A DNA stretch of 64,000 nucleotides from contig NZ_NPKH01000020.1 in assembly GCF_002284535.1 (NCBI RefSeq), forward strand, positions 434,001 to 498,000, given 5' to 3'. The position numbers and the translations under genes are program-made. The stretch comes from Mesorhizobium wenxiniae. GTDB taxonomy: Bacteria; Pseudomonadota; Alphaproteobacteria; Rhizobiales; Rhizobiaceae. Position 1 is the stretch's first letter, and the number at the start of each line of letters is the position of its first letter. The notes below the pieces were generated by a model that saw only the letters and a program-made list of their open reading frames with translations, was not told where the DNA came from and ran no database searches. This document shows positions 1 to 8,474 of this stretch, in pieces.

Positions 1-50
1 TTCATTGTTCCCAACTCCTTGCTTCTCTTCTTGGTTTGGTCGTTCTACGG

Positions 51-87
51 GACGGCTTCGCCGCCCCTTGAGGACGGCTTCGCCGCC
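51..87. repeat. Short GC-rich direct repeat near the left edge
   Basis: The 15-base word GACGGCTTCGCCGCC occurs twice, 22 bases apart, just downstream of the ehuA stop codon. Each copy can fold into a small hairpin (CGGC/GCCG around a three-base loop). It may be a small palindromic intergenic repeat or part of a 3' stabilising structure. There is no T-run, so I do not call it a terminator. Confidence 0.4.
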
Positions 88-99
88 TTGGCATGGCGG

Positions 100-885
100 T
101 CAGACGCGATGTCCGGCCGCGATGATCTTCTTCAGGAAGCCTTGCGTGCGCTCCTGCTTGGGATTGCGGAAAATCTCGTCGGGCTTGCCTTCTTCGACTA
201 TCTTCCCGCGGTCGAAAAACAGCACCCGGTCGGCGAAATCATGGGCAAAACCCATTTCATGGGTGACGAGCAGCATGGTCATGTCTGTCTCGGAGCAGAG
301 CCGCCACAACACGTTCAGCACCTCCTCGACCAGTTCCGGATCGAGCGCCGATGTCACCTCGTCAAACAGCATGATCCTGGGCTGCAGCGCCAGCGCCCGG
401 GCGATCGCCACGCGCTGCTTCTGCCCTCCGGAGAGCTGCGCCGGCATCGCTTTCGCCTTGTCGGCCATGCCGACCATGTCGAGCAGTTCCATCGCCCGTT
501 TTTCGGCGGCGGCGCGCGGTATGCCCTTGGTCAAGATCGGCGCCAGCGTGACGTTGTCGATGACACTCTTGTGCGGAAACAGGTTGAACAGCTGGAAGAC
601 CATGCCGATCTTCTGGCGCATTCTTGCCAGATGCCGTTCGTCGGCGGGTAGCAACTGGCCGTTGCGCTCCATGTGGTAGAGCTGCTCGCCGTCGATCTGG
701 ATGTGGCCGCTGTCGATCCTCTCCAGCGTCATCAGGATGCGCAGGATCGTCGTCTTGCCCGAGCCGGATGGGCCGATCAGCGCCAGCTTCTCGCGCGGCA
801 TGACCTGCATCGACAGGCCGTCCAACACCTTGAAGGTGCCGAAGCTTTTCGAAATGCCGTCGATCTTGATGATGGGCGCGGACAA
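100..885 (-). CDS. ehuA: ABC transporter ATP-binding protein, EhuA-type (ectoine/hydroxyectoine uptake)
   Basis: A 261-residue polar amino acid-type ABC ATPase that powers uptake from the cytoplasmic face of the inner membrane. Visible motifs are Walker A GPSGSGKT at 38-45, signature LSGGQ at 151-155, Walker B IMLFDE at 171-176 and the H-loop His209. The only sensible start is TTG, preceded by a GGGGAA sequence. The substrate is inferred from context: the gene lies directly downstream of an EnuR-type regulator on the same strand, and asnC-ssd-atf are divergent, which matches rhizobial and roseobacter ectoine loci. The expected partners (ehuBCD, eutABCDE) would lie to the left, outside the window. 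A generic glutamine-type importer remains possible. Confidence 0.75.
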   Translation of the reverse strand: MSAPIIKIDGISKSFGTFKVLDGLSMQVMPREKLALIGPSGSGKTTILRILMTLERIDSGHIQIDGEQLYHMERNGQLLPADERHLARMRQKIGMVFQLFNLFPHKSVIDNVTLAPILTKGIPRAAAEKRAMELLDMVGMADKAKAMPAQLSGGQKQRVAIARALALQPRIMLFDEVTSALDPELVEEVLNVLWRLCSETDMTMLLVTHEMGFAHDFADRVLFFDRGKIVEEGKPDEIFRNPKQERTQGFLKKIIAAGHRV

Positions 886-1011
886 TGAATTCCCCGTTGC
901 TGGAGAAGCTTGGTGCCTTCAACGATGCGGAACGCGCCAAATCATGTCAATCAGGAAAATAAACTCATGACAATGTTTTCTGGCTCCGCACAATTCCGCG
1001 GCGATCTTTGC

Positions 1012-2397
1012 CTAGATCGCCAGCAGGAGATGCTCCGGATCGCCGAGCAGAAGTTTGGTGACAACGCTCAGGCCGGCGCGCAGTTCCTCCTCGGTAGTCG
1101 AGCCCAGCGAGATGCGCACTGCCGGCTGCCAGGGCTCCTGGGAAATACGGAAGGATGTGCCTGGCGCGATCGCCACGCCCTGCAAACGGGCCTGCGAGAC
1201 GAAACTCTCCTCGGCGCGGTCGCCGGGTAGCCGCAGCCACAGATGCAATCCGTCGCGATGGACACGATAGTCGACCCCGGCAAGCACCTGAGCGGCAATC
1301 TCCTGCCGCCGCCGCAGTGCCGAACGTTGCCAGCCGACAAGCTCCATCGCCGTGCCGTCGGTCACCCATTTTGTCGCGATCTCCGCCACCAGCGGCGTCG
1401 CCATCCAGTTGGAGACGAGATGCCGGTTGGCGACGGCGGCGACATAGCGGTCGGGCGCCGCGAGATAACCAATGCGCAGGCCTGGCACCACGATCTTGGT
1501 GAAGGAGGTGACGTAGAGCGTGCGCTCGGGCGCGAAGGCGGCGACCGGCGGCGGACGCCCCTCGACCAGCGGGCCGAGCACGTCGTTCTCGATGATGGCG
1601 ATGTCATGCCTGCGCGCCACCGCGGCGATCTGCTCGCGCCGCGCGGCGTCCATAAGCGTTGCGGTCGGATTGATCACCGAGGGCTGCACGAACACGGCGC
1701 GAATGTCGGAAAGCTGGCACGCCTTGTCGAGCGCTTCCGGGATCAGGCCGTTGTCGTCGATCGGCAGGCCCTCGAGGTTGAAGCCGAGATAGCGCGCCAG
1801 CGGGATCAGCGTGTGATGGCCGATCGCCTCGGTGGCGACCGTCGAACCGGGCGGCGCCACGCTCATCAGCGCCACCGTCATGCCCGCCGTGGCGCCGTTG
1901 GTCAGGCTGACATTCTGCGACGACACATCGAGACCGCACAGCCGCAGCCATTCGACCGCCACCGCGCGGTGGCGCGGGAACACCATGTTCGGCCGGAACG
2001 ACAGCGCCGAGCTCGACGGCAGGTTCTCGGCAAGCCAGCCCAGCGCCTGCTTCAGCCGCTCCAGATGCATCGGCTCGCAGACCGGCTTCAGGATGGAGAG
2101 GTCGATGACCTCGCCAAGGCGTTCCGGCAGGTAGGGCGGCTCCGGCTCGCGGCGCTGCGTCTGGACAAAGCTGCCGCGGCCGATCTCGCCGGAGATGAGA
2201 CCCCGACGGATCAGTTCCTCATAGGCGCGGCTGACCGTCTGCACGGATAGCTTCAGGTCGTCGGCCAGCCGGCGATGCGTCGGCAGCCGCGCGCCGTTGG
2301 CCAAGCGGCCATCATGAATGGCGCGCGCGAACTGATCGGCGAGCGATTGATAGGCCGGCCGCCGGATGAGCGCGGGATCTGGACGCCACAATGTCAT
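1012..2397 (-). CDS. enuR: MocR/GabR-type regulator, probably EnuR (ectoine utilisation regulator)
   Basis: A 461-residue fusion of a GntR-type winged helix (about residues 14-80, recognition helix near 51-65) to a class I aminotransferase-like domain (about 100-461). The likely PLP-binding lysine is Lys301, in the motif SFTKIVVPGLRIGY. In the described EnuR of Ruegeria pomeroyi the PLP lysine sits at almost the same position (Lys302). Family members sense an ectoine breakdown product bound to PLP and repress uptake and catabolic genes. It is divergent from asnC across an 84-bp gap and followed by ehuA on the same strand. The functional assignment rests on architecture plus neighbours; other MocR proteins such as GabR have the same layout. 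Confidence 0.75.
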   Translation of the reverse strand: MTLWRPDPALIRRPAYQSLADQFARAIHDGRLANGARLPTHRRLADDLKLSVQTVSRAYEELIRRGLISGEIGRGSFVQTQRREPEPPYLPERLGEVIDLSILKPVCEPMHLERLKQALGWLAENLPSSSALSFRPNMVFPRHRAVAVEWLRLCGLDVSSQNVSLTNGATAGMTVALMSVAPPGSTVATEAIGHHTLIPLARYLGFNLEGLPIDDNGLIPEALDKACQLSDIRAVFVQPSVINPTATLMDAARREQIAAVARRHDIAIIENDVLGPLVEGRPPPVAAFAPERTLYVTSFTKIVVPGLRIGYLAAPDRYVAAVANRHLVSNWMATPLVAEIATKWVTDGTAMELVGWQRSALRRRQEIAAQVLAGVDYRVHRDGLHLWLRLPGDRAEESFVSQARLQGVAIAPGTSFRISQEPWQPAVRISLGSTTEEELRAGLSVVTKLLLGDPEHLLLAI

Positions 2398-2409
2398 GAC
2401 TTATTAGAG

Positions 2410-2439
2410 ATCGAAATCAGTGCAATTGACAATCGAAAT
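2410..2439. promoter_or_regulatory. Candidate operator in the enuR/asnC divergent promoter
   Basis: The word ATCGAAAT occurs at 2410-2417 and again at 2432-2439, a 22-bp spacing that puts both copies on the same DNA face. It lies in a short AT-rich stretch between two divergently transcribed regulators. MocR-type regulators often bind direct repeats, so this is a reasonable EnuR or AsnC site, by inference only. Confidence 0.4.
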
Positions 2440-2481
2440 AATGCGCCGTCATGGTGTCGGGACTGAAAAAAGTGGACACTT

Positions 2482-2973
2482 ATGGCCGCACCGAAACTCG
2501 ATCAGATCGACCTGAAAATCCTCGACGCGGTCCAGCGCGACGGCCGCATCACCAAGCTGGCGCTCGCCGACAAGGTCGGCCTGTCACCGACGCCGTGCTG
2601 GATGCGGCTGCGCAAGCTGGAGAAGGCCGGCATCGTCTCCGGCTATCACGCCAAGGTCGCGATGCGCGCCGTCGCGCCGGTCGCCACCGTACTGATGGAG
2701 GTGACGCTGGCCAGCCACCGCCAGACCGATTTCGACCGTTTCGAGCGCGTCATCCGCGACATCCCCGAAATTGTCGCCTGCTGGTCGGTGGGCGGCGGCG
2801 TCGATTATCTGCTGAAAGTGATGGCGCGCGACATCGACGCCTACCAGCGGCTGGTCGACGTCCTGCTCGAACGCGAGATCGGCATCGACCGCTATTTCAC
2901 CTACATCGTCACCAAGACGGTGAAGGAGGAAATGGCCTTGCCGGTGGCCGATCTGTTGCCGGCGTCGTCGTAA
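2482..2973 (+). CDS. asnC: Lrp/AsnC family transcriptional regulator
   Basis: A 163-residue Lrp/AsnC protein with an N-terminal helix-turn-helix (about 7-50, the segment RITKLALADKVGLSPTPCW) and a C-terminal RAM ligand-binding domain (about 70-150) of normal family length. In ectoine catabolic clusters such as that of Ruegeria pomeroyi, an asnC gene sits beside ssd and atf, and its product activates the catabolic genes in response to a diaminobutyrate-type intermediate. The same order asnC-ssd-atf is seen here. It is divergent from the MocR-type regulator, so the two may control the shared intergenic region in opposite senses. Confidence 0.8.
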   Translation: MAAPKLDQIDLKILDAVQRDGRITKLALADKVGLSPTPCWMRLRKLEKAGIVSGYHAKVAMRAVAPVATVLMEVTLASHRQTDFDRFERVIRDIPEIVACWSVGGGVDYLLKVMARDIDAYQRLVDVLLEREIGIDRYFTYIVTKTVKEEMALPVADLLPASS

Positions 2974-3102
2974 CGCTAGAGAGTTCGTCTGCCGGGGCGA
3001 TGCAATAGAGACAATCTCTCTACACGCGGGCGCCGAAACAGCCTCTTTGTCCGGGCCGCGCGAATAGTCTTCCCGTATCACTTCGAACCGGGAGACTTCG
3101 AA

Positions 3103-4596
3103 ATGTCCGCGCATTTTGCCCGCCCACAACGCCACGAAGCGCTTGACCGTCTAGCCGACCGCCGGCTGCTGCGCGAACTCGCCTATGTCGACGGCCACTG
3201 GACTGCGAGTGAAGCCGCCGAGAGCTTCGAGGTAATCGATCCTGCCACAGGCATCACCGTTGCCTGGGTTGCCGCGCTCGATAGCAGGCAGACGAGCAAG
3301 GCGATCGACGCGGCCTCCCGCGCCTTTCCCGCCTGGCGCGCGGCTCTCCCACAGGAACGCGCGAGAATTCTTAGAAAATGGTTCGACCTGATCATCGCTG
3401 CCAAGGATGATCTGGCGCTGTTGATGACGCTCGAACAGGGCAAGCCGTTTAGGGAAGCGCTTGGCGAGATCGACTACGCCGCCTCCTTCGTCGAGTGGTA
3501 TGCCGAGGAGGCAAAACGCCTCAACGCCGAAAGCGTCAGCAGCCACTTGCCAAACGCCGAGATGATGGTGCGGCGCGAACCGCTCGGCGTCGTCGGCGTT
3601 GTCACCCCGTGGAATTTTCCCGCGGCCATGCTGACCCGCAAGGCGGCGGCCGCCCTTGCCGCCGGCTGCACCATCGTCGCGCACCCTTCGTCGGAAACCC
3701 CGCTGTCGGCACTGGCGCTGGCCGAACTCGGGGAACGCGCCGGCCTGCCGGCAGGCGTCTTCAACGTTCTCACCGGCAAGGCTTCGACCATTGTTGGGCG
3801 GATGTGCGAAGACGCTCGCATACGCGCCATGAGTTTCACTGGCTCGACCGAGATCGGCAGGCTGATCGCCGCGCAAAGTGCGCCGACGATGAAGCGGCTG
3901 GTGATGGAGCTTGGCGGCCATGCGCCGCTGATCGTCTTCGCCGACGCCGATCCCGACAAGGCTGTGGCCATCGCCGTCGATGCCAAATTCGCCACCTCCG
4001 GCCAGGATTGCCTCGCCGCCAACCGCATCTATGTCCAGCGTCCGATCTACGATCGTTTCTGCGCCGCCTTCGCCAGGCGCATCGAGACGCTGCGGACCGG
4101 CAATGGCCTGGCTGATGACACCGACATCGGGCCTTTGATGCATGAGCGCGGGGTCAAGAAGGTCGAGGAGCAGGTCGCCGATGCGCTCGCCCATGGCGCA
4201 CGCTGCCTCACCGGCGGCAAACGCGATTCTGCAGGACCGCTGTTCTACCGCCCGACCCTGCTCGCCGATGTCACCGACGCCGCGCTGATCATGCGCGAGG
4301 AAACTTTTGGTCCGGTCGCCGCCGTGACGCCCTTCGACAGCGAGGATGAGGTCATCGCTCGCGCCAACGCCACCGAATACGGGCTTGTCGCCTATGTCGT
4401 CACCGAGAACGGCGGCCGCCAATTGCGCATGGGCCGCGCGCTCGACTATGGCATGGTCGCCATCAACCGCGTGAAGATCACCGGCGCGCCGATCCCCTTC
4501 GGCGGCGTCAAACAGTCCGGCATCGGCCGCGAGGGCTCGCGCCACGGGCTCGAAGCCTTTACCGATCTCAAATATCTCTGCCTGGACGTCGCGTAA
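3103..4596 (+). CDS. ssd: NAD(P)-dependent succinate-semialdehyde-type dehydrogenase
   Basis: A 497-residue aldehyde dehydrogenase. Visible features are the VTPWNFP dinucleotide-binding region near 168-173, the FTGSTEIG loop near 245-252, catalytic Glu269 in MELGG and the nucleophile Cys303 in SGQDCL. In ectoine degradation the matching enzyme oxidises aspartate semialdehyde to aspartate. In isolation the sequence would be called succinate-semialdehyde dehydrogenase. Start ATG is preceded by GGGAGA. One oddity: the cofactor-pocket lysine that usually opens the K-P-A/S motif appears to be His194 (AHPSSETP). It is probably co-transcribed with the aminotransferase 32 bases downstream. Confidence 0.82.
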   Translation: MSAHFARPQRHEALDRLADRRLLRELAYVDGHWTASEAAESFEVIDPATGITVAWVAALDSRQTSKAIDAASRAFPAWRAALPQERARILRKWFDLIIAAKDDLALLMTLEQGKPFREALGEIDYAASFVEWYAEEAKRLNAESVSSHLPNAEMMVRREPLGVVGVVTPWNFPAAMLTRKAAAALAAGCTIVAHPSSETPLSALALAELGERAGLPAGVFNVLTGKASTIVGRMCEDARIRAMSFTGSTEIGRLIAAQSAPTMKRLVMELGGHAPLIVFADADPDKAVAIAVDAKFATSGQDCLAANRIYVQRPIYDRFCAAFARRIETLRTGNGLADDTDIGPLMHERGVKKVEEQVADALAHGARCLTGGKRDSAGPLFYRPTLLADVTDAALIMREETFGPVAAVTPFDSEDEVIARANATEYGLVAYVVTENGGRQLRMGRALDYGMVAINRVKITGAPIPFGGVKQSGIGREGSRHGLEAFTDLKYLCLDVA

Positions 4597-4628
4597 GCCG
4601 CTGACACTTTTCCTCAGGAGTAAAAAAG

Positions 4629-6008
4629 ATGCTCGACCAGTCCAACGAACTCGCCGCCTGGGACCGCGACCACTTCTTCCATCCCTCGACCCATATGGGT
4701 ACCCACGCGCGCGGCGAGAGCCCGACCCGCGTGATCGCCGGCGGCGAAGGCGTCACCATCTGGGACAACAATGGCCGCAAGAGCATCGATGCCTTCGCCG
4801 GCCTCTATTGCGTCAATGTCGGCTATGGCCGGCAGAAGATCGCCGACGCCATCGCCGCGCAAGCCAAGAACCTCGCCTATTACCACGCCTATGTCGGCCA
4901 CGGTACCGAGGCGTCGATCAAGCTTTCCAAGATGATCATCGACCGCGCCCCGCAAGGTATGTCGAGGGTTTATTTCGGCCTTTCCGGCTCCGACGCCAAC
5001 GAAACCAACATCAAGCTGATCTGGTACTACAACAACGTGCTCGGCCGGCCGGAGAAGAAGAAGATCATCTCGCGCTGGCGCGGCTATCACGGCTCAGGCG
5101 TGATGACGGGGTCGCTGACCGGGCTCGACCTGTTCCACAACGCCTTCGACCTGCCGCGTGCGCCGATCCTGCACACCGAAGCGCCCTACTATTTCCGCCG
5201 CGCCGACCGCTCGATGAGCGAGGAACAGTTTTCCCAACACTGCGCCGACAAGCTCGAAGAGATGATCCTGGCTGAGGGGCCGGACACGGTCGCCGCCTTC
5301 ATCGGTGAGCCGATCCTCGGCACCGGCGGCATCGTACCGCCGCCCGCTCTCTACTGGGAAAAGATCCAGGCGGTGCTGAAGAAATATGATGTGCTGCTGG
5401 TCGCCGACGAGGTCGTTACCGGCTTCGGCCGGTTGGGCACCATGTTCGGCTCCGACCGTTACGGCATCAGGCCCGACCTGATCACCATCGCCAAGGGCCT
5501 GACCTCGGCCTATGCGCCGCTGTCGGGCGTCATCGTCTCGGACAAGGTCTGGCAGGTGCTGGTGCAGGGTTCCGACAAGCTCGGCTCGCTCGGCCATGGC
5601 TGGACCTATTCAGCGCATCCGATCTGCGTTGCCGCCGGTGTCGCCAACCTCGAACTGATCGACGAGATGGACCTGGTGACCAACGCCGCCGAGACAGGCG
5701 CCTATTTCCGTGCCGAACTGGCGAAAGCCGTCAGCGGCCATAAAAACGTCGGCGAGGTGCGCGGTGACGGCATGCTGGCGGCAATCGAGTTCGTCGCCGA
5801 CAGAAATGATCGCGTGTTCTTCGATGCATCGCAAAAGATCGGGCCGCAGGTCGCAACCGCCCTCGCCGCAAGCGGTGTCATCGGCCGCGCCATGCCGCAG
5901 GGCGACATTCTCGGCTTTGCGCCGCCGCTCTGCCTCACCCGCGAAGAGGCCGACATCATCGTCTCGAAGACGGCCGATGCGGTGAAAAGCGTGTTTGCAA
6001 ACATCTGA
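4629..6008 (+). CDS. atf: Class III PLP-dependent aminotransferase, ectoine-cluster type
   Basis: A 459-residue omega-aminotransferase (fold type I). The motif DEVVTGFGR lies at 260-268 and the PLP lysine is Lys289 in ITIAKGLTSAY. In ectoine catabolism this enzyme removes the amino group of diaminobutyrate to give aspartate semialdehyde for the dehydrogenase encoded just upstream. A ribosome binding site AGGAG lies seven bases before the ATG. The next gene starts 8 bases after the stop, so the three genes look like one operon. Related enzymes are often annotated as beta-alanine or 4-aminobutyrate aminotransferases. Confidence 0.82.
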   Translation: MLDQSNELAAWDRDHFFHPSTHMGTHARGESPTRVIAGGEGVTIWDNNGRKSIDAFAGLYCVNVGYGRQKIADAIAAQAKNLAYYHAYVGHGTEASIKLSKMIIDRAPQGMSRVYFGLSGSDANETNIKLIWYYNNVLGRPEKKKIISRWRGYHGSGVMTGSLTGLDLFHNAFDLPRAPILHTEAPYYFRRADRSMSEEQFSQHCADKLEEMILAEGPDTVAAFIGEPILGTGGIVPPPALYWEKIQAVLKKYDVLLVADEVVTGFGRLGTMFGSDRYGIRPDLITIAKGLTSAYAPLSGVIVSDKVWQVLVQGSDKLGSLGHGWTYSAHPICVAAGVANLELIDEMDLVTNAAETGAYFRAELAKAVSGHKNVGEVRGDGMLAAIEFVADRNDRVFFDASQKIGPQVATALAASGVIGRAMPQGDILGFAPPLCLTREEADIIVSKTADAVKSVFANI

Positions 6009-6016
6009 AGATCGAC

Positions 6017-7126
6017 ATGAACGCCATGACCAAAACCCTCCCCGCCACCATGGCCGCCGTGCAGCTGACCGGTCACGGCGGGCCGGAAAAGCTCGTCTAC
6101 CGCACCGACGTGAAAGTGCCCTCGCCCGCCCCAGGTGAAGTGCTGGTCAAGGTCACCGCTTGCGGCATGAACAACACCGATGTCTGGGTGCGTCAGGGCG
6201 CCTATGGCACGGAAGAAGATGCTGCCGCGGTATCGACTTGGCGCCGCCAAGGCAACACGCTGACTTTCCCGCGCATCCAGGGCACAGACACGGTCGGCCA
6301 CATCGTCGCCGTCGGCGATGGCGTCTCGCCGGACCGTATCTGCGAGCGGGTGATGGTCGATTTCTCGATCTACAACCGCGACGACGATTCCCTCGCCGAC
6401 ATCGACTATATGGGCCACGGCCGTGACGGCGGCTATGCCGAATACCAGGCTGTGCCGGCCGAGAACGCCCATGTCGTCGATACCGAAATGACCGATGTCG
6501 AACTCGCCACCTTCTGCTGCGCCTATCTCACAGGCGAACAGATGCTGGAACGTGCCGCACTAAGAGTTGGCGAGCGTGTGCTGGTCACTGGCGCTTCTGG
6601 CGGCGTCGGCTCCGGCATCGTGCAGCTGGCGCGGGCGCGCGGCGCCATCCCCTATGCCGTCGTCGGCAAGGGCAAGGAACAGGCGGTGCTCGACATCGGG
6701 GCCGAAGCGGTGATCACTCGTGGCATCGCCGACCTGCCCGCCGCCGTGAACGCAGCGACCGAGGGCCGGCCGATCGACGTGGTTGCTGACCTGGTCGGCG
6801 GCGCCATGTTCAACGACCTCTTGCGCATCCTCAGGCCCGAAGGTCGCTACACGACGGCCGGCGCGATTGCCGGCCCGGTCGTGCAGCTCGATCTGCGCAC
6901 TATGTATCTCAAGCAGTTGCAGCTGCACGGGTCCAGTCAGGGCACGCGACTCGATTTCCGCCGTATCGTCCGCTACATCGAGGACAAGAAGATCCGACCG
7001 CTGGTCGGCGGCGTCTACAAGCTCTCCGATTTCCACCGCGCCCAGGCGGATTTCATTGCCAAGGATTTCGTCGGCAAGCTGGTGGTCGTTCCGGATGCCG
7101 TCTCGGATCTCGCTGCAACCCGTTGA
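6017..7126 (+). CDS. Zinc-type alcohol dehydrogenase / quinone oxidoreductase family protein
   Basis: A 369-residue medium-chain dehydrogenase/reductase. The N-terminal GroES-like domain carries the segment ACGMNNTDVWVRQG (about 49-62) and GTDTVGHIVAVGDG. The Rossmann domain begins at VLVTGASGGVGSGI (about 193-206). The usual structural-zinc cysteines are not obvious, so it may be closer to the quinone oxidoreductase branch. It follows the aminotransferase by 8 bases and probably belongs to the same transcript. The substrate is unknown; an aldehyde or alcohol by-product of amino acid catabolism is plausible. It converges on the YkoF-like gene, leaving only 9 bases between the stop codons. Confidence 0.8.
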   Translation: MNAMTKTLPATMAAVQLTGHGGPEKLVYRTDVKVPSPAPGEVLVKVTACGMNNTDVWVRQGAYGTEEDAAAVSTWRRQGNTLTFPRIQGTDTVGHIVAVGDGVSPDRICERVMVDFSIYNRDDDSLADIDYMGHGRDGGYAEYQAVPAENAHVVDTEMTDVELATFCCAYLTGEQMLERAALRVGERVLVTGASGGVGSGIVQLARARGAIPYAVVGKGKEQAVLDIGAEAVITRGIADLPAAVNAATEGRPIDVVADLVGGAMFNDLLRILRPEGRYTTAGAIAGPVVQLDLRTMYLKQLQLHGSSQGTRLDFRRIVRYIEDKKIRPLVGGVYKLSDFHRAQADFIAKDFVGKLVVVPDAVSDLAATR

Positions 7127-7135
7127 CAGCCAAGG

Positions 7136-7744
7136 CTAACGAGGGCTCGGGCTGTTCGCCGACACGGTAAGGTCGAGCGCGACATGGCCTTGCGGCGCGC
7201 CGAAGCGAAGGAAAGCTTCCGACAGCGTCGCGAACACCGGTCCAGCGTCGCCCCTCAGCTTCGTGCAGAAATTCTTCGACCTGTCGAAGACCCCCGAGGC
7301 CTTGAGGAAGTCGATGCAGCCGTAGATCTCGTCCATGTGGTGGCCCTCGCCGAGCGGATAGAGCGAGAACTGCGCGGCGACCTCTTGTCCGAGTTTTTTC
7401 GCACCGTCGACATGCGCCCGCGCCGCGCCGATGCGCTCGGCCAGGGACAGCTCGTGGCTGCTGCCGGAAATCGGTGTGCAGATCGGATCGTCAGGCTCGC
7501 CAGGGCAGCCACGCGACACCGTCGCCGACAACACGCAATGCACACCACTTGCCGCCGCCGAGGCGAACAGATCGCGTATGGCCGGAAAAAGCTGTTCCGG
7601 CGGGCCGACGATCAGCGTCGAGATGTCGTCGGTCTCAATGCGGAAATTCGGCCGATAGAAATCCATCGCCGAAATTGCCTTGAGGATGACGCCGACGAAA
7701 TCATCGCACATCGGATACAGGGAAATCTGTGCACCTGAAAACAT
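7136..7744 (-). CDS. YkoF-like thiamin/hydroxymethylpyrimidine-binding protein
   Basis: A 202-residue protein with two ferredoxin-like halves that resemble each other: the start with SGAQISLYPM and the middle with AAQFSLYPLGEG. This internal duplication is the hallmark of the YkoF family, which binds thiamin or its pyrimidine precursor HMP. In Bacillus subtilis ykoF is encoded with an ABC-type uptake system (ykoEDC). Here it is alone: the downstream neighbour converges on it and no transporter is adjacent. A TPP riboswitch sits immediately upstream, which supports the thiamin link independently of the protein sequence. It may act as a soluble carrier or sensor for a transporter encoded elsewhere. 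Confidence 0.85.
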   Translation of the reverse strand: MFSGAQISLYPMCDDFVGVILKAISAMDFYRPNFRIETDDISTLIVGPPEQLFPAIRDLFASAAASGVHCVLSATVSRGCPGEPDDPICTPISGSSHELSLAERIGAARAHVDGAKKLGQEVAAQFSLYPLGEGHHMDEIYGCIDFLKASGVFDRSKNFCTKLRGDAGPVFATLSEAFLRFGAPQGHVALDLTVSANSPSPR

Positions 7745-7752
7745 AGTCGCCT

Positions 7753-7831
7753 CGCTCCGCTGGCATTACCCAGATCAGCTTGAGGGACCGAAGGCTTGCA
7801 CCTTCCATCTCAGCCCCGGCAATACGGAGCG
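7753..7831 (-). promoter_or_regulatory. TPP riboswitch (THI element)
   Basis: Read on the minus strand, the segment carries the conserved CTGAGAT core (about 7809-7815) and the 3' signature CTGATCTGGGTAATGCCAGCG (about 7760-7779). Closing helix P1 is a perfect seven-base pair between 7825-7831 and 7753-7759. P1 ends 9 bases before the ATG at 7744, and the GGAG ribosome binding site is inside the 3' strand of P1. TPP binding should therefore hide the ribosome binding site directly, giving translational repression without a separate expression platform. Confidence 0.95.
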
Positions 7832-7840
7832 CCCCTGTCG

Positions 7841-8474
7841 ATATGGGCGACGTAGCAGCTGTGCGAACGATGTTCAAGCAATGGCCAGCTCTAATTTAGT
7901 CTGGCATCGTGCTGCAGGAGCCGAACTTTCTCCTCAAGCGCGTTTCCATGCGGAAACAACGCTGAACCCTTCAGCGCGATGGACGACTTGCTCTCGAGCA
8001 CCGCACGAGGATTTGCTCCGGGCCACCTAACCCATCGCAGCATACGCCTCGGTGACGATCCGCTGGCACTCGATGAGGCGGCGCGGAGCCTTAGAGCATC
8101 CGAAAGGTAACCGCCGGCTGTCCAGGCAGCCCATCGCTGTACCCGACACACCGCCGCAGATTTTCAATCTCCGCCCCCCAAGCGGACCGCCGCACCGGCC
8201 GAACAACTGAACGCCCGCGCCTCTGGCGGAGAGAGCGGGCCGATCGGGTCGCGGTCCTGTTTCATGACGTTGGACTGAGATCGCGGTTTCGCCTTCGACG
8301 CTCGATGATGCGTCCGTTTCGACGAACAGCGTCGGCTGCCATCAGCGCCGGGAATGTTCCAGCCTCACGGCGAGCGGGCCCTGTCCTGATGAGTTCCGTC
8401 AGCGTCGCCGAGCGCTACGTTCCCCACACGAAGTCGAGGTCTGCCCGCATCGCGTGTTGGTAGAAAGCAGTGCA
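7841..8474. other. Intergenic stretch with no convincing gene
   Basis: No reading frame here has good support. On the minus strand a short segment ending at a TAG at 8027-8029 reads as a plausible protein C-terminus (KAPRRLIECQRIVTEAYAAM), and the 86-codon minus-strand frame at 7891-8151 has no recognisable features. The region may be gene debris. The upstream part should contain the promoter of the riboswitch transcript. Confidence 0.4.

Noticed and set aside
7891..8151. 86-codon minus-strand reading frame
   Set aside because: Ser/Arg-rich composition, no ribosome binding site and no recognisable features; more likely a chance frame.
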